This document shows, piece by piece, positions 7,100-8,686 of a stretch of 8,686 bases of DNA. A program made the translations under genes and the position numbers. The DNA is from REDI01 sp964586865 (GTDB lineage Bacteria > Myxococcota_A > UBA796 > GCA-2862545). The DNA is taken from assembly GCA_964586865.1 (NCBI GenBank), contig CAZPJM010000213.1:1-8686 (forward strand), in the 5' to 3' direction. Positions within the stretch are counted from its first letter, which is position 1; every line of letters begins with the position of its first letter. The notes beneath the pieces are model-generated. The model saw only the letters and a program-made list of their open reading frames with translations, searched no databases and had not been told where the DNA came from.

Positions 7100-8415
7100 C
7101 GGCCCGGCTCCGGGAACCACCGGTCGAGGAGCTCCTTGCGCAGCAGCAGCTCGTCGCGGTCGAAGCACTCGGCCAGGGTGCGCCAGCCCAGGTCGAGGGC
7201 CTCGTCCAGGGGCAGCCGCACGCCCACGTCCATGAAGCGCTCCTTGAACAGGGTGCCGTACTTGATGCACTTCTCGTCGAAGGGCGTGAGCTCGAAGGCC
7301 ATGGTCTGCTTCTGACGGGCCTCGCGGGCGCTGGCGTACAGGCGGACCATGGTGTTGGCCAGCGGCCCATGATCCTCGCGGGTCTCCCGGCCGATGACGT
7401 TCTGCTTGAGCCGGGAGAGGCTGCCGAAGGGGTCGAGGACCCCGTCGTGCAGGTAGTACTGGCCCTCGGTGATGTAGCCCGTGTTGTCGGGGACCGGGTG
7501 GGTGAGGTCATTGCCCGGCATGGTGGTCACGGCCAGGATGGTCACCGAGCCGGCGCCCTGGAAGTCGCAGGCCTTCTCGTAGCGGCGGGCGAGCTGGCTG
7601 TAGAGGTCGCCCGTGTAGCCCCGGTTGGCCGGCACGTGCTCCAGGGCCACGCCGATCTCCTTGAGGGCGTCGGCGAAGGCGGTCATGTCGGTGAGGAGCA
7701 CCAGGACCCGTCGGCCGTCCTCCACCGCGAGCCGCTCGGCGACGGCCAGCACCAGGTCGGGCACCAGGATCCGCTCCACGATGGGATCGCTGGCCAGGTT
7801 GACGAACTGGATGGTCCGACCGGTGACGCCGGCTTCCTCGAAGGTCGTGCGGAAGAAGTGGAAGTCGTCGTAGACGAGGCCCAGACCCCCGAAGACCACC
7901 ACATCGGCGTCGGCCTGGACCGCCACCCGGGCCAGGAGCTGGCTGTGGGGCTCGCCGGCCACGCTGAAGATGGGGATCTTCTGGCTCTCGACGAGGCAGT
8001 TGAAGACGTCGATCATCGGCACGTCGGTGCGGATCATCCGCTCGGGCTTGACCCGCTTCATGGGGTTGACCGTGGGCCCGGCCACCGCGATGCGCGGCTC
8101 GTCGTCGAGGGAGGGGCCCCCGTCGATGGGCCGGCCGGCCCCGTCCATCACCCGGCCGAGCAGGTGGGGGGAGCAGGCCACGTCGAGGGGCTTGCCCAGG
8201 AAGCGGACGCTGGAGCGCACCGACAGCCCGGTGGTGCCCTGGAAGACCTGGATGGTGACGTGGTCATCGTCGATCTGCACCACCCGTCCCAGGCGCCGGT
8301 CGCGCTCGCCGAGCACCTCGACCAGCTCGCCGGCGGTGGCGCCGCGGCCGCGGACGGTGAGGGTGTCGCCGATGATGGCGAGGACTTCGGTGTGACGGGC
8401 GAGGACCGGGTCCAT
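7096..8415 (-). CDS. atpB: V/A-type ATPase non-catalytic subunit B
   Basis: A 439-residue subunit that alternates with A in the head and contributes the arginine finger to the catalytic sites. At the Walker A position it reads SVAGEPHSQ (151-159), lacking GK[T/S], as expected for the non-catalytic B family. Other landmarks are the N-terminal barrel with VQIDDDHVTIQVFQGTTGL (46-64), LLGRVMDGAGRPIDGG (85-100), VNLASDP (205-211), LLTDMTAFADALKE (240-253), PDNTGYITEGQYYL (309-322) and SLSRLK (332-337), where Arg335 is the likely finger. The ATG at 8415 is chosen because the protein aligns with the family from there, GGGAG lies 4 nt upstream, and a candidate -10 lies just beyond. The open frame continues upstream to the contig end, but that extension is non-coding leader and sequencing adapter. 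It is the first gene of the operon here. Confidence 0.97.
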   Translation of the reverse strand: MDPVLARHTEVLAIIGDTLTVRGRGATAGELVEVLGERDRRLGRVVQIDDDHVTIQVFQGTTGLSVRSSVRFLGKPLDVACSPHLLGRVMDGAGRPIDGGPSLDDEPRIAVAGPTVNPMKRVKPERMIRTDVPMIDVFNCLVESQKIPIFSVAGEPHSQLLARVAVQADADVVVFGGLGLVYDDFHFFRTTFEEAGVTGRTIQFVNLASDPIVERILVPDLVLAVAERLAVEDGRRVLVLLTDMTAFADALKEIGVALEHVPANRGYTGDLYSQLARRYEKACDFQGAGSVTILAVTTMPGNDLTHPVPDNTGYITEGQYYLHDGVLDPFGSLSRLKQNVIGRETREDHGPLANTMVRLYASAREARQKQTMAFELTPFDEKCIKYGTLFKERFMDVGVRLPLDEALDLGWRTLAECFDRDELLLRKELLDRWFPEPGR

Positions 8416-8435
8416 GTCGCTCCCAGGAGGGGCGG

Positions 8436-8465
8436 AGTGTAGCTGAAGCAGCAGGGCCGGGCGAA
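8436..8465 (-). promoter_or_regulatory. Candidate promoter of the V-ATPase operon
   Basis: On the minus strand TTCGCC (8465-8460) and TACACT (8441-8436) are separated by 18 nt. TACACT matches the TAnnnT pattern and 4 of 6 bases of the sigma-70 -10; the -35 is weak (3 of 6). Transcription would begin near 8429, leaving a leader of about 14 nt that contains the GGGAG ribosome site. The location directly before subunit B supports B being the first gene. No sigma factor can be assigned. Confidence 0.4.
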
Positions 8466-8548
8466 GCGGGGCGTGTGACGGTTCGGTGCGGGCGAGGCCT
8501 GCCGGATCCGGGGGAGCCGGGTCCCGCGGCTGGGGGCCGGCTGCGAGC

Positions 8549-8642
8549 GGGTCGCCGAACCGACCGGGCTCCGGGTCGCCGAGCGACCCGGCCCCCTCGC
8601 CCATCCCCGCGTCGGCGGAGGGGCCGGGTCGCTCGGCGACCC
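8549..8642. repeat. Three copies of GGGTCGCCGA in the operon leader
   Basis: The 10-mer GGGTCGCCGA occurs at 8549-8558 and 8573-8582, exactly 24 bases apart. It occurs again inverted (TCGGCGACCC) at 8633-8642. The two direct units share about 18 of 24 bases, so they look like a decayed tandem pair. The third copy ends at the adapter junction and may not be genomic. Confidence 0.6.
8573..8642. repeat. 23-bp perfect inverted repeat at the contig end (possible artefact)
   Basis: Positions 8573-8595 and 8620-8642 are perfect reverse complements over 23 bases, with a 24-base loop. Each arm also folds alone: gggtcgc/gcgaccc pairs 8573-8579 with 8583-8589, and 8626-8632 with 8636-8642, with 3-base loops. 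It could be a rho-independent-style stem, though no T-tract follows on either strand. It could also be a fold-back generated during library preparation, since the right arm stops exactly where adapter begins. Confidence 0.7.
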
Positions 8643-8686
8643 AGATCGGAAGAGCACACGTCTGAACTCCAGTCACGTGAAACGAT
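8643..8686 (+). other. Illumina TruSeq adapter contamination with index
   Basis: The 34 bases from 8643 to 8676 are the standard TruSeq read-1 3' adapter, starting AGATCGGAAGAGC and ending in CCAGTCAC. The following GTGAAACG matches TruSeq index 19 as I remember it, and the final AT fits the start of the constant segment after the index. This is synthetic sequence that survived trimming into the assembly, so the true genomic sequence ends no later than 8642. Confidence 0.99.

Larger units (their letters stand above)
8466..8642. other. Non-coding leader, no gene seen
   Basis: Between the candidate promoter and the adapter junction I find no supportable coding region on either strand. The minus-strand frame in line with subunit B reads through as Gly/Pro/Arg-rich sequence with no family resemblance. 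The stretch is very GC-rich and holds the short repeats and inverted repeat described separately. It may contain the end of an upstream transcription unit or regulatory DNA, but it is cut by the contig end. Confidence 0.6.

Noticed and set aside
1149..8415. F-type ATP synthase operon
   Set aside because: The atpA/atpB/atpD/atpE/atpI names overlap, but the A-subunit bulge, the four-helix proteolipid, the 597-residue I subunit and the D-type shaft are all V/A-type features.
7369..8442. 357-codon plus-strand open frame antisense to subunit B
   Set aside because: Shadow of the subunit B gene; the product is His/Gly/Asp-rich with no domain.
8416..8676. Minus-strand coding upstream of subunit B, including the start MTGVQTCALPI
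   Set aside because: The start codon lies in the sequencing adapter and the intervening residues have no homology pattern; they are translated leader plus synthetic DNA.

Overview
The window is a high-GC bacterial contig, roughly 70% G+C by eye, with a strong preference for G/C-ending codons and frequent GTG/TTG starts. It carries one compact operon, read entirely on the minus strand, for a bacterial V/A-type (vacuolar-like) ATPase. A truncated Ser/Thr protein kinase gene lies downstream on the same strand. The phylum cannot be fixed from the sequence. Myxococcota or Actinomycetota would fit the GC content and the Hanks-type kinase, but that is a guess.

Layout in transcription order (right to left): a non-coding leader (about 8416-8642) with a candidate promoter, then subunit B (8415-7096), D (7099-6494), I (6497-4704), proteolipid K (4713-4267), E (4264-3593), a DUF2764-like protein (3585-2914) and catalytic subunit A (2939-1149). 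After an 89-nt gap comes the kinase (1059 to beyond position 1). The seven ATPase genes overlap or nearly touch, mostly through 4-nt start/stop overlaps, so they should be translated as one coupled unit. A and B form the catalytic head, D the central rotor shaft, E the peripheral stalk, and I with the K ring the ion-translocating membrane sector. The DUF2764-like protein occupies the slot held by an uncharacterised protein in the Borrelia/Chlamydia-type operons. No classical C, F or G/H subunit gene is present.

Three points stand out. First, the order B-D-I-K-E-X-A is an exact circular permutation of the E-X-A-B-D-I-K order I recall for spirochaetes and chlamydiae. Second, the K subunit keeps the full set of residues that bind Na+ in the Enterococcus hirae NtpK ring, with the same 29-residue Gln-to-Glu spacing, so Na+ coupling is plausible. 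Third, the last 44 bases (8643-8686) are Illumina TruSeq adapter with an index, not genome. The adapter falsely extends the subunit B frame into a protein beginning MTGVQTCALPI. A 23-bp perfect inverted repeat ends exactly at the adapter junction and may itself be a library artefact.

I see no tRNA, rRNA, CRISPR array, insertion sequence or phage gene. The content is mostly a known machine in an unusual gene order, not a clearly new system.
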